Source of the DNA: Histomonas meleagridis
Taxonomy: Eukaryota > Parabasalia > Tritrichomonadida > Dientamoebidae
Length of the DNA stretch: 64,000 nt
Assembly (NCBI GenBank): GCA_020186115.1
Contig: WSYJ01000005.1
Span: 248,001 to 312,000, forward strand
Direction: 5' to 3'
Positions 33,245 to 44,539 of this stretch are shown piece by piece. The translations under genes and the position numbers were made by a program. Numbering within the stretch: the first letter of the stretch is position 1; each line of letters opens with the position of its first letter. The notes under the pieces are model-generated. The model saw nothing but the letters and a program-made list of their open reading frames with translations. It made no database searches and was not told the DNA's origin.

Positions 33245-34275
33245 AATATAGGCCGTTAAGAAGTGGCGCGTTAATGAACAGTCGTTTTAATAATACCAAA
33301 AAACTTCAATACCCTTCCAAGGGCTTATGAAAATTGATCTCGAATTCGAGAAATGATTCTATAATTTTGACGCAATGTTGTCAATTTATGGTAGTTTTAA
33401 TAAAAAATGACAATAAGATGAATATTCGTGCAAGTTTAAGGTAAGAAAAAATCATAACATGAATTTTGAGATATATATTTTTTATTTTCCAAAAATTCAG
33501 TAGCAGTTCACAAAATAGTGTATAGTTATTGTTATCATTATTATATGTTAAAATGCTAGTGACTTACAAATTTTAATGCAATATCGTATAATTAACGATC
33601 AAAATGATTTAATAATGAAACACAAATCAAAATAGAATTTTTAAAAATTCCACAGACAAATCGTGCTCATTATTTAATAAATTACAATGCATCAACATAT
33701 GTTAATATAAATGTCGATTTATTAACAACTCTTAGACAAACAATCACCTTTTCTATATTTCATATCACATGTCACATAAAACTCGACATGTCAAATTCAG
33801 GAGCTTTCTTTTCCAAAGCCCAAATTGGACATCAGAAATCAATCAAAAATCTGTATGATTATAAAGCAGTTTGCAGAATTAGATATATTCAGGAATAACA
33901 AAAAATTGTGCAGAGGGAAATCTTGAAATGCTTGGTTTAATGAAAGTGTAATTAAAAAAATAATTATTTCTGGCTCAGAGAGTTATCTATATAAATATAT
34001 AGAGTATTTTTTGAGATTTTAAACCTTCCGGGGTGGGCCCCTAGGCCCCTCGGGATTGGTCACGACCGCATTATATACCTACCAAAACCTAATAATGACT
34101 ACACAAAATATAAAAAAAATATCAATGCTCGAATGTGTTATAATGAAACTTTCAAGAGGTTACCTTAGAATTTCGAAAATTGCACAAGCAACAGGAATTC
34201 CAGATCACGATACTGGCGAGATGAGTAAAATAATAATTTTTCCTGGAGGCCATAGAATTTCGATCATGGATTTGT
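33245..34275. other. Intergenic and flank of the Polinton-like element
   Basis: No supported gene. A GC-rich patch at 34029-34053 (GGGGTGGGCCCCTAGGCCCC) is followed by GACCGCATTATATACCT, which also occurs at 14570-14586. The short frame 34056-34367 spans this patch and the CA repeat and is not credible as a whole. Confidence 0.4.
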
Positions 34276-34301
34276 ACACACACACACACGCACACACACA
34301 C

Positions 34302-34585
34302 AGAACATCTACAGGCCCATCTTACGGCTTCGCCTCAGGGCCCTTAGATGTTTTCGTTATAAGATAATCCGTTAAATAGGATATATTTAATAGAGAATTA
34401 ATATCTTACAAATGGTATATCTATACAAGAGAGTGTAATGTTAACAAATATTACTTTTAAATCAAAATCTTTTAATAGGCCTCGTAGAGGCCGTTAATAA
34501 ACTGTTTATTGTTATATAATATACTATTAACACATGTAATGTGTAATGTAATGTAAAAATAAACTGCTATAGAGAGTGAATTTAT
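34302..34585 (+). repeat. Left terminal inverted repeat of the Polinton-like element
   Basis: Reverse complement of about 39158-39441 with almost no differences until the inner edge, where the match decays (ATAATGGAGTTC versus ATAATGAAGTTC). Confidence 0.9.
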
Positions 34586-35218
34586 AATGGAGTTCATAAT
34601 AGTATTTACTTCTATATTACCGTTAACAGTTAAATCATTATTGAATTTCGTATGACTGTGTGAGCTTGGTGTCCAAATTTCTGGTTTGTTAATAATATCA
34701 TTATAATCTGGTTTATTAATGCGTAAATTATCTACGTTGTAATCAATATAATATTTTTTCAGATTTGGAACAGAAATATCATTCGATTCCGATATACTTC
34801 TTAATACTTTATTTTCTTCTTGATATGAAGAAGTTTTTTGCCAGAAATTATTTGATATATCTATATTATCAAAGATTAAGTAATCGAAAGTATGAGTATG
34901 ATTCGTAAAATAAGAGTTATCAACATTTATATCATTAATAGAATTTACCTTCATATTACCATTAACTTCTAGATCTTGATTAATGTTGATATATATTTTA
35001 TATATGTCTTCTTCCTCTTCATTAGTTTCAACATAACTTTGATTATAAGTAATTCCTGTTGATTTATTGTTGATATTTAATATATCATTACTAATTATTG
35101 ATAATTCATAGCAATCAATACGATTTATATAATTACATTCTATATCACCATTAACTTTTAAATTTTGATTAATATTAGTATATATTTCATAAATATCTTC
35201 TTCTTCGTTTTCATTCAC
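34472..35218 (-). CDS. Fibre-like repetitive protein of the Polinton-like element
   Basis: The 248-residue frame contains repeats of an acidic unit (EEEDIYEIYTNINQNLKVNG and EEEDIYKIYININQDLEVNG), each followed by N-x-I and later by NHTHTFDY and SHSHTKF. His-rich NHTH/SHSH motifs with alternating short beta units resemble phage-type tail-fibre repeats found in large DNA viruses and Polinton-like elements. The C-terminal residues lie inside the left TIR. Further degenerate repeats of the same type continue up to 36500, so this is probably the surviving part of a longer fibre gene. Confidence 0.5.
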   Translation of the reverse strand: MNENEEEDIYEIYTNINQNLKVNGDIECNYINRIDCYELSIISNDILNINNKSTGITYNQSYVETNEEEEDIYKIYININQDLEVNGNMKVNSINDINVDNSYFTNHTHTFDYLIFDNIDISNNFWQKTSSYQEENKVLRSISESNDISVPNLKKYYIDYNVDNLRINKPDYNDIINKPEIWTPSSHSHTKFNNDLTVNGNIEVNTIMNSIINSLSIAVYFYITLHITCVNSILYNNKQFINGLYEAY

Positions 35219-36856
35219 ATTTTTTTTAATAAATCCTTGTTGTGGATAATATTATTTAATTTATCATTTATATCAGTTAAATTTTCATTAGTTAAATATT
35301 AATCATGAGTATGATTTATTAGAGAAATATTATCAGTATCAATACCATTAATAGCAACACATTCTATATTTTCAAATTTTGATCAATATTGATATATATT
35401 TCATAAATGTCTTCTTCTTCTTCGTTTTCATTTACATTAGTTTCTGATAAATCTTTATTATAAATAGTAATTCCTGTATAATTATTCAAATCAGAACTTA
35501 TTAATTAGTTATCGTGAGTATGATTAATAAAACGCTTATATATTTGACAATCTACTAATAACATACCTAATTCATTGTTGCGCTAACATTCTGAAACATC
35601 TTAATAATAATACTACAAATTTATAAAGATTACATTCATTTCAGGAAATAAGTTTATTAGATAATTATATCTATTATAAATGTTATCGATATCAGTATCA
35701 TCCGGACCTTCTAAATTTTTCCAAATTTTATCCATTGATATATAATATTCGTCAAATACTACAGATCTTAAAGTTGGAATTGGAATATATTATTTTGCTC
35801 CAGTAATAACATTTTTTAATCTGCTAATTAGAGACATAGCCCAACTACTATTTTTAATACTATTATATACTTTACTAGCTAACTCTGCAAACTCTGCTAT
35901 TGACATAGCATAAGAAAATCCATATAATATATATTCCAGCCAATTCTTTTTAACACCCTCCCCGTCTTCCCCAGAAACTACTGTCAAAAGTTCTTGTATG
36001 TTTTAATCATCTATAATCATTTGTTAAATAGTATTCTGAAGTCAATACTCCGTCTACATTAACGATACCATAAGTATGTCCACTATCTTCTAACATGATA
36101 TTATTATCATTAAGAAAGTTGATTAATATATTATTTTCGATAATACCATCTTCCGTAGTATAATCATTGGTAGATATATTAACACCATTATCAAATAATA
36201 TGACATCTCCAATAGTTAATATTCCTTCTTTTATGATAGCTATATTCTCCTACTTCCATAACACCATCTGTTTTAACAGTAGCAATACATTGGTATATTT
36301 ATTGTAGCATTAGATCCTCCACCAAAACTATTAGAAATATAATATCCATTTATTTTTATACCAGTCAGATTACCGTTAACAATTAAATTGTTATCAATGA
36401 TATTATGAGTATGATTTATTAATAAATATCTTCCATCATGAGTATGATTTTTTATAGCATAATTTTCAGTAGAATAATCATTGATAGTATTTACTAACAA
36501 ATCAGATATTCTAACACTATTATTTTTCCTGATCGATTTTAATAGATTCTTTATATAAGTTCAATACTAATCATTTGATATAGATAATAATTATTCATTA
36601 TATGAGATCCTGTAATAATATTACTTACTAAAATATCGTTCATTAGAACAAGACCTTTGATACTGGAATCTAGATAATTAATTATTAAATGATTTCTTCC
36701 GTAAGTAAATATAAATGATTTATCTACACTATTAATCGTTAATGAACAAATGCCATCAGAAAGAGTATCAGAAGTCTTACTATAATTGGAATATACTACA
36801 CTATTTTCATTCATTAAAGATTTCAGTATAGTTTCAATTCTATTAGATTCAATCAT
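35219..36856 (-). pseudogene. Decayed fibre-like genes of the Polinton-like element
   Basis: Minus-strand fragments with NHTHDGRYL and NHTHNIIDNN (36273-36500), a helical piece with AEFAELASKVYNSIK (35790-35987), and a beta-rich piece (36551-36856). Stops separate them. The fragments share the N-V-N-G-N and N-H-T-H units of the downstream frame and so derive from the same repetitive fibre gene or family. Confidence 0.45.
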
Positions 36857-36869
36857 ATTTTATTTCAAT

Positions 36870-37636
36870 TAAAATGAGAACTGAAAAGCAACTTACTACT
36901 CATGCATCATAACTATCTATAGAAGAAAATTATACTAATTCAGATATTGAAGAATATGAAAGAGATTTAACGTATGTATATCAAAACAATGGTTATACGT
37001 TTCGTTATCCACAACATTGGTTGGAATCTTCTAGTTATAATAAAGTAGTTGGAATAAGACGTTTAGAGATCATTCCTACTTCACATATAATTGCATTCAA
37101 ATGTAATGTAAAACATGGTGATGAAGAACGAAAAGAAACTATAGTCAATATATAAATAATAAGTCATAATAATTAATTATAAATAATTACATATTCAATC
37201 AATTCTTATAATGCTGCGTCTAATGATAATAATTATACATTTGATTACTATTATAAAATAACAGGAGAACTTACAATCGATTGTGATTTAGAATACAGAT
37301 TTGTTAATCCCACTGATAACTTATTTGATTCCAACATAAATGATTTTTTTAATATTCTTATATCAAGATCCTAACGATGCAGATATACTTAATAACTTAT
37401 CTTCTAGTAAATCTTATAGTAGTGTTTCAGATAGAGAGTATTTAGAATTCCATGCATCATTCAGTAATAGTATAAGACAATTCATTGGTATCAAAAGTGA
37501 TTTTTATGGATAACCTACCGTTATTAATAACGCTCTTTCTGACGCATCTACTTTTAATATAAAATTTACTTCTGATGGAAAGAATCCTATATATCTCATT
37601 CATTGTAAATTTATTATTCAAAGTATTCATATTTAA
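36870..37636 (+). pseudogene. Decayed structural-type gene of the Polinton-like element
   Basis: On the plus strand a reading with several stops and one frameshift contains EEYERDLTYVYQNNGY, FRYPQHWLE, TIDCDLEYRFVNP and SFSNSIRQFIGI. The composition is globular and beta-rich. Its position opposite the fibre genes and its length suggest a minor structural protein, but the family is not recognised. Confidence 0.35.
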
Positions 37637-38095
37637 TTAGAGAAAAACAGTTGTGTTGTGATATGTTGTGTTTTGATAAGTAGTTTCAATAAATAGAATT
37701 CCTGATATATTTTTATATCAAATACGAAACACATTAATACGAATGTATGAATTAGGAAATTCTGAATATAAGAAATTATAGTATATGCGATACTTATTAG
37801 CATATTGAAATATTTTCGATAAATATTCTATTTTTATCGAGATATAAGCATTAGAAAAAAATTGTCTTATTTTTCATAATGAATATTATGAATCGAAAGA
37901 ACATAATGGAAAACATATAACAGTATATTTTGTTTATTTAAATATTTCGTTTATAAGTATGTTTTTTAGTGTTTTGTTTCGCATATTTTTTAAACAGTAT
38001 TCAAATTCAATGGGTATTCAATGATTTCTGAGTGTTGTTTTCTCTGTCTTAAAATTAAGTGCTCAAATTCTGATTTAATTAAATAGACTGATTAA

Positions 38096-38335
38096 ATGAA
38101 ATTATATAAAAGATCAAGACATTTCAATATCAATGTAATCATTTGTGTTCAAACAGTAAAATCGATATCAAAAAATTCGAAAAAAACATTAAGTGATATT
38201 GTTTTATTTCCTGGTATCTCTAGAATTGATTTTTATGAATTGATTAAAGAATCTCCAGCAAGTTGTCATAATGTAGATGAATTATGGCAGAAGTATTCTA
38301 GAATCAAAAGTCAACACAGTAGATTTAATATTTAA
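38096..38335 (+). pseudogene. A32-like packaging ATPase, C-terminal fragment
   Basis: The 79 residues contain RSRHFNINVIICVQTVKSI and later LSDIVLFPG. The pattern R-H-x-x-I-x-V-I-x-x-x-Q is the sensor region of FtsK/HerA-type (A32-like) DNA-packaging ATPases of Polintons and nucleocytoplasmic large DNA viruses. Walker A and B motifs are missing, since the upstream sequence is decayed or deleted. Confidence 0.5.
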
Positions 38336-38435
38336 TATCCAAGCAAGAAAAATAACTATTACGTTATATAATATGATTTAATAAGTCTTTGGTCATCAAA
38401 TATTTGAAAAAAATCAATATCTTCTTTACATTCAT

Positions 38436-38990
38436 TCATTTTATTTTATGATGATAAGATCTATATTTCTCATAGATCTTTGGGACTAAATTATATACTT
38501 CAAAAACGACTCCATCAATTTTTTTACTGATTGCTTCTCCTGTATTTTTTTTTATGCTAGCAATAAATGTTCTGAATGAACTACTATTAAAACCATTTTC
38601 TACGACAAATTCTTTATATAATGTGTATGATCTAGGTGCTGTTATATCTTTAATACGATCATAATATTCTTTTATGAATATTTCATATGATGACATAGAT
38701 GCTTTTTTAATTTTCTATTTTGCCTCAGTATTTGGTATTATTCTTAAGTTAACTTTTTTAGTATTCATTATCATAAAGTGTGTAAATAAGTTCTGATGAA
38801 ATTCTAATGTAGGAGTATTATATATATATTTAAGTAATATTTGGAATCTCTATTATATTTTTCTCAGAAGCACTTAATACTAAATATCTTTTATCTCCGG
38901 AATCTATTTTAATAGGAATATTATTATTAGATACCATTATAAAATTAGCGTGAAACATTAATAGATGATTTGATTTATTTAATGATTGAT
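38436..38990 (-). pseudogene. SF3 (D5-like) helicase C-terminal fragment
   Basis: Minus-strand reading gives HANFIMVSNN, an SF3 motif C context, followed by IPIKIDSGDKRYLVLSASE, the arginine-finger region typical of D5/Rep-type SF3 helicases. After a stop and frameshift comes an 86-residue helical frame (38436-38696; YEIFIKEYYDRIKD, YTLYKEFVVENGF) that matches the usual helical C-terminal domain of such proteins. Walker A and B are absent because the 5' part is deleted near the right TIR. SF3 helicases are found in Polinton-like viruses and virophages. Confidence 0.55.
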
Positions 38991-39157
38991 TGTTAGTATA
39001 TTACTTTATAATGATAACTTTATACCTATATGATGCCTATATTATAATTATTACTTCCTTATCATATTTCTTCTTTATCATGATCACTTCTTTATCATAT
39101 TTACTTCTTTATTATGATGTTTCGTTGTAATACAAGTAATACATTAAGAACTTCATT

Positions 39158-39441
39158 ATAAATTCACTCTCTATAGCAGTTTATTTTTACATTACATTAC
39201 ACATTACATGTGTTAATAGTATATTATATAACAATAAACAGTTTATTAACGGCCTCTACGAGGCCTATTAAAAGATTTTGATTTAAAAGTAATATTTGTT
39301 AACATTACACTCTCTTGTATAGATATACCATTTGTAAGATATTAATTCTCTATTAAATATATCCTATTTAACGGATTATCTTATAACGAAAACATCTAAG
39401 GGCCCTGAGGCGAAGCCGTAAGATGGGCCTGTAGATGTTCT
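39158..39441 (-). repeat. Right terminal inverted repeat of the Polinton-like element
   Basis: Inverted copy of 34302-34585; the outer edge is followed by a TG microsatellite (39441-39456). Confidence 0.9.
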
Positions 39442-39460
39442 GTGTGTGTGTGTGTGTTTT

Positions 39461-41200
39461 GTTCCTTTTTTATAGCATTTGGAATAATTTTTTTATAAAT
39501 TTAGTGGATTTATATCATCGAATCTAAATATAAAATAGCTCGCATGTTATGACGAGAATATAATATAAAATTATTAATTTGTATTTTATGATAATATTAG
39601 ATTATTTTTTGACAATTCAATTATAGGCTTCAACGAATCCATGGTTTTTCATTTTTTGTATTACATTGAAATAAATGATTAGTATATGAGAAAGTGTATC
39701 AAAAAATTGTTTCATATATATTACAAATATATATTATTGTATATTTCAAATAAGAAAGCATTATATTTTTGATATCATTATAGATTTTGGAATAATATTG
39801 AATCGAAACCTAACAAATGAGAAGCTCCTTTAAAATGTGATCGCAAAAATTTTGTGTGACATAGGGATACCCAAACAAACGTCAAGTGAAGAATTGTCTA
39901 GTACAGGGCAAACAGAATTGGGCAAAAAATTCATTATAATAGCCACAATAATATACACTTTTCAAAGATACAGAAGACTTTATATATGAGTTCATTTCGA
40001 AGTAGTATTTAAATCCTTGAATAACATCATAATAGCAAAAAGTTCATAATGTTGCTATCAATGAGCACTGGTCGTTACAAGCTCATGCAACATTCAGAAG
40101 TGGAAGTGTGCTTTACATATAATGGATGGACAACAATCTAAATGTGATGCTTGATTATCTTCTCTGGCTCCATAAAAATTTGATGGACTCCCTTTGTTTC
40201 ACATATTGAATGTGTATTAAGCACACACGACAGAACAGCTGTTCAGGAGCTTTCTAATCAGGTAATGAGCTTCTCTATGTTCCTGTTGAAGGAAATTCTC
40301 TCTCAAGTGGTTTCTTCAACCACTTCTAGAAGAATTTTTGGGGAGATCAAAGCCAAGTCAAGACACCAACTGAGTACTGTTGTTCAAACACAAAAAAATT
40401 TCATGCAATAATACATTAAATCGATCGAACTTCTTAATGTTTGTGGATATTTTACAATTAGAATTTAAAATGTAACAATATGTCATCTTGATGACATCGA
40501 TATTCAATAAAGTTTTTGTGAAATATGTTATAATTAGCGCTAAATTCATATTATAATATGCTGGAAATAATGAGATTAATCATATAAATATCTTAGATAG
40601 ATGACTCAGTTGTCTCCTGAAACCATTCGTTATGCCATAATATTATTATATAGTTGAAGAAGAAAAATTTTAATTTTCTAATATATCCATAAAAAATTCA
40701 TTTTTTTCCATGATAACATGACGGAGTTAGCACAATTTTGAAAAGTACGATCAAAGCGGTTAGTCCAGGCTTAAAGTGAACGTTATCATCACATTATAAA
40801 GGGTAAGGTTGTTGTTAACGGTCTGTATAAGTTGCACAACTGTTTTACCTAAGCCTTACTACTGCTGCTCTTCAGTGTCGTTGTGGTAAGTTGTGATTTT
40901 GTGCTTTATCTCTCGTCACTAATGAATGACTTGATCACACACCAAGTTCCAGATAATAGTTATACTATATTGACAACATATAGAAAAACACTGAAACCAA
41001 TGCGTCAATTAGTGAAGACTTTTACTGCTTTCTCGAGAGTTATTCAAACAATTTTTTTTGTTTTCACAATGAATCTTTATGGAATAATATTGAGAAAAAT
41101 ATAATTATCTTTAAAGTTGACTAACAATGGCTTTCTGATTTTCAAAGAATAAAATCTTCGATAACACATATCATATTATATCATTTTAAAAAAATTAATG
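39461..41200. other. Intergenic with a possible DNA-transposon relic
   Basis: No intact frame. Around 40070-40380 a plus-strand reading has coding-like composition (NGWTTI, HDRTAVQELSNQVMSFSMF), with stops; the N/DGWT context is weakly reminiscent of hAT transposases, but not enough for a call. The rest is AT-rich with nothing seen. Confidence 0.35.
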
Positions 41201-42360
41201 TAAAAAATATATATAGAATGACATTTTATTAATGAATTTATATATAATATATAATATATAGATAAATATGTATATATTTTTATATTTATATAATTATATA
41301 AATTTATAAATTTTTAATTTGTAAAATCGAAATCACCGAAATTAAAATAATATATCATATTTTCAGGAAATAATTTTTCTATTGTTTCATCATATTTAAA
41401 TGAATTATTTTTAATATTTTGATTATTATTAATTATATTATTACCATTCATAATATTATTATTAATATTTTGATTATTATTAATTATATTATTAATATTA
41501 TTATTTGAATTATTTAAATTATCTGGACTTTTAATTAATGTTGATATTGAAGAATTTGATGAAGAAACAGAAATAGGAGCAGAACTAGGATTTGCTGAAT
41601 TTAAAATATTTTGATGAATTATAGGTGAACAATGTGATGTTTGTTTCTTATTTTCTTCAATATTAATTTCACGTACTATACTTTTAATATAATCTTTAAT
41701 TTGTGACCAATGCATACAAAACCATGCTCTAGCACCAGTTTTTGTTCTCCAAGCTGCTCTATCTGTATGAAGATTAAATTTTTCACACGTCATTCTTTGA
41801 ATTTTTCGTATTGTATTCATCTTTTGTGTACATTTAGAAATTGAAAATGCATCAATAACTTCTGGTAAAAATTTTCCATATAAAAATAATCTTTCTTTAA
41901 CTAACATTTTTTCTCGTTCTCCACCTGACATATATGGTTGATGAATTTCATGTTTATCTCTATGTTCTCGTGTATATTTTATAATTTTCGTTGTTATTTC
42001 ATCTGTATTTTCATGTTCTTTTAAATCTAATTGTTGTATGTTTTCATTGGTTGAATCGTCTTGATCTAATGAATTAGCAAAGTCGAACATTTTGGAAATG
42101 AATTGCGTTTAATAATATTTTTTCAATATTTTAATAAATTCATGAATTCAATGATTCTTATATTTTTTTTCTATTTTTGACAAATGTTGAAAATATTAAA
42201 TTTTATGCTTTTAAATTTTAAAAATTTGTCTTCATAAAATGCTTGCAATAAAATGGCGTAAATTTTACGATCATTAGTAACGAAATTACATTTTATTTAT
42301 TAAATAATATCAAATTTTCACATGATTATTCATTTCTATATTTTTTTATTGAGTCATTTT
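41201..42360. repeat. Left arm of a 3-kb palindrome
   Basis: Reverse complement of about 43070-44343. The outer 0.9 kb, including the gene, is almost identical between arms. The inner part is interrupted by an arm-specific segment and then matches with many substitutions until about 42360/43070. Confidence 0.88.
41314..42090 (-). CDS. Unknown basic protein with Asn-rich tail (intact palindrome copy)
   Basis: The 258-residue protein has an acidic N-terminus and a conserved-looking core (about residues 35-140) rich in Lys, Arg and aromatic residues: YMSGGEREKMLVKERLFLYG, CTQKMNTIRKIQRM, DRAAWRTKTGARAWF and HWSQIKDYIKSIV. A Ser-rich linker and a long Asn/Ile low-complexity tail follow. It is not recognised. 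The helical basic core could bind nucleic acid (inference only). It lies in the left arm of an inverted repeat, and the right-arm copy is frameshifted. The TAA stop is followed closely by A/T-rich palindromic sequence. Confidence 0.75.
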   Translation of the reverse strand: MFDFANSLDQDDSTNENIQQLDLKEHENTDEITTKIIKYTREHRDKHEIHQPYMSGGEREKMLVKERLFLYGKFLPEVIDAFSISKCTQKMNTIRKIQRMTCEKFNLHTDRAAWRTKTGARAWFCMHWSQIKDYIKSIVREINIEENKKQTSHCSPIIHQNILNSANPSSAPISVSSSNSSISTLIKSPDNLNNSNNNINNIINNNQNINNNIMNGNNIINNNQNIKNNSFKYDETIEKLFPENMIYYFNFGDFDFTN

Positions 42361-43069
42361 AAAAGCAAAACATTCAGATAATATATTTATTAGAATTTCT
42401 ATAAGTACTAAAATATTTTTATTATTAATACACTTTTCATATTAAATCAGATCAACAATAATTTTGAGCTATTAAAACCAATTAATTTTAACGAATAATT
42501 ACTTCATATTATATATGATCAATTTATTTAATGATTTAATTTTTTGCCCGTAATATTACGTTTGAATATATTATTCTATTGATTCGAATTTTCTTTCATT
42601 ATTCTGAATAGTTCACATTACCAGGATCTAACTTATTACATAATTTTAATTATTTTTTATCATCTTGATCATGTTTAATTATTTTATCATATTTAACATA
42701 TCTCATCATGACATTTGAGTTGTAAGGAAGTAGATCTACTCTTGTATAGGCAAATTGTCATTCGTATCATAATATACAATGATTAAGCATTTACATGGAA
42801 ATCACAATAAAGACACGACCCCAACCAATTTGAAAAAAATATGCTAGCATTATCAAATAATAAAAATCTTTCACTAGTGATTTAATCATGTTTAGTAACA
42901 ATGACGAATTTTAATAATATTACGTAAAAATGATTTTTATTGTGATTTTAATCCTAATTTATTCGTGTTTCATATATGACTTGTATTTTCTGTCGGATGA
43001 AATATTGCTGTTTCTAATTGTTTTAAAACTTGAAAAAAATATTCAATAAAAAAAATATATTAGAATTCA
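42361..43069. other. Unique centre of the palindrome
   Basis: AT-rich DNA of about 0.7 kb separating the arms. No gene, TIR or RNA was recognised. Confidence 0.5.
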
Positions 43070-43253
43070 TTAAAATTATAATAAGAATATCATTTAAAAA
43101 AAAATTGAAATGAATAATCGTGCAAAATTTTGATATTATTTAATAAATGAAATGTAATATCGTTACTAATGATCGTAAAATTTACGCCATTTTATTGCAA
43201 GCATTTTATGAAGACAAATTTTTAAAATTTTGATACGAAAATTTCGATTCTTA

Positions 43254-43325
43254 ATCAACTTTTTCATCACTTTACTCGATTAAATTTGCATGACAATTTC
43301 CTCATAAAGTGATGAAAAAGTTGAT
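43254..43325. repeat. Perfect 21-bp inverted repeat with 30-nt loop
   Basis: Arms 43254-43274 (ATCAACTTTTTCATCACTTT plus A) and 43305-43325 are exact reverse complements. They are present only in the right palindrome arm, so this may be a small inserted element of MITE type. Confidence 0.85.
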
Positions 43326-43452
43326 CGAATCATCAAAGTTAACCGATACACTTTAAGTGTTTTTCAAAATAGAAAAAAAATATAAGAATCATTGAATTCA
43401 TGAATTTATTAAAATATTGAAAAAATATTATTAAACGCAATTCATTTCCAAA

Positions 43453-44230
43453 ATGTTCGACTTTGCTAATTCATTAGATCAAGACGATTCAACCAATGAA
43501 AACATACAACAATTAGATTTAAAAAGAACATGAAAATACAGATGAAATAACAACGAAAATTATAAAATATACACGAGAACATAGAGATAAACATGAAATT
43601 CATCAACCATATATGTCAGGTGGAGAACGAGAAAAAATGTTAGTTAAAGAAAGATTATTTTTATATGGAAAATTTTTACCAGAAGTTATTGATGCATTTT
43701 CAATTTCTAAATGTACACAAAAGATGAATACAATACGAAAAATTCAAAGAATGACGTGTGAAAAATTTAATCTTCATACAGATAGAGCAGCTTGGAGAAC
43801 AAAAACTGGTGCTAGAGCATGGTTTTGTATGCATTGGTCACAAATTAAAGATTATATTAAAAGTATAGTACGTGAAATTAATATTGAAGAAAATAAGAAA
43901 CAAACATCACATTGTTCACCTATAATTCATCAAAATATTTTAAATTCAGCAAATCCTAGTTCTGCTCCTATTTCTGTTTCTTCATCAAATTCTTCAATAT
44001 CAACATTAATTAAAAGTCCAGATAATTTAAATAATTCAAATAATAATATTAATAATATAATTAATAATAATCAAAATATTAATAATAATATTATGAATGG
44101 TAATAATATAATTAATAATAATCAAAATATTAAAAATAATTCATTTAAATATGATGAAACAATAGAAAAATTATTTCCTGAAAATATGATATATTATTTT
44201 AATTTCGGTGATTTCGATTTTACAAATTAA
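43453..44230 (+). pseudogene. Frameshifted palindrome copy of the unknown basic protein
   Basis: From the ATG at 43453 the sequence matches the intact left-arm gene until a run of five A where the other copy has four (about 43524); the frame then hits TGA. From 43613 an open frame of 205 residues is identical to the C-terminal 205 residues of the intact protein. A shorter protein could still be made by internal initiation, but a simple frameshift of one of two near-identical copies is more likely. Confidence 0.8.
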
Positions 44231-44539
44231 AAATTTATAAATTTATATAATTATATAAATATAAAAATATATACATATTTATCTATATATTATATATTAT
44301 ATATAAATTCATTAATAAAATGTCATTCTATATATATTTTTTATATAATATATATGTGATAAAAATTATAAGATGAAATGTTTTGAAGATGTATTCCAAT
44401 TTTTTAGATAATAGTTGTTTTCATTTTTACAAATTCTGTATGGTCAAAATCATCATGTAATCGTGTGACTGCTAAAAAATTGGTTCAAATTGCATTTAGA
44501 CGGGTTTCATGTCACATTTCATAACGAACAAAAAAGTCG

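Larger units (their letters stand above)
34276..39460. mobile_element. Decayed Polinton-like / Maverick-like viral element with long TIRs
   Basis: Near-identical terminal inverted repeats of about 300 bp bound a 5.2-kb unit: left 34302-34585, right about 39158-39441, both beginning GAACATCTACAGGCCCATCT at the outer side and each preceded by a CA/TG microsatellite. Between them are remnants of an SF3 helicase, an A32-like packaging ATPase, fibre-like proteins with N-H-T-H motifs and an unknown structural-type gene. This gene set is that of Polintons/Mavericks and Polinton-like viruses, which are abundant in trichomonads. No DNA polymerase, integrase, protease or major capsid gene was seen, so this copy has large deletions. 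Confidence 0.75.
43070..44343. repeat. Right arm of a 3-kb palindrome
   Basis: Inverted copy of 41201-42360. It carries a one-base insertion in the gene (run of A near 43520-43524) and an arm-specific 130-bp segment (about 43232-43365) containing a perfect hairpin. Confidence 0.88.

Noticed and set aside
34056-34367. Gene at the left edge of the Polinton-like element
   Set aside because: The frame crosses the CA microsatellite and the TIR; its composition changes abruptly at both.
39980-40400. hAT transposase
   Set aside because: Only an N/DGWT-like string and short coding-like patches; no catalytic block or dimerisation domain seen.
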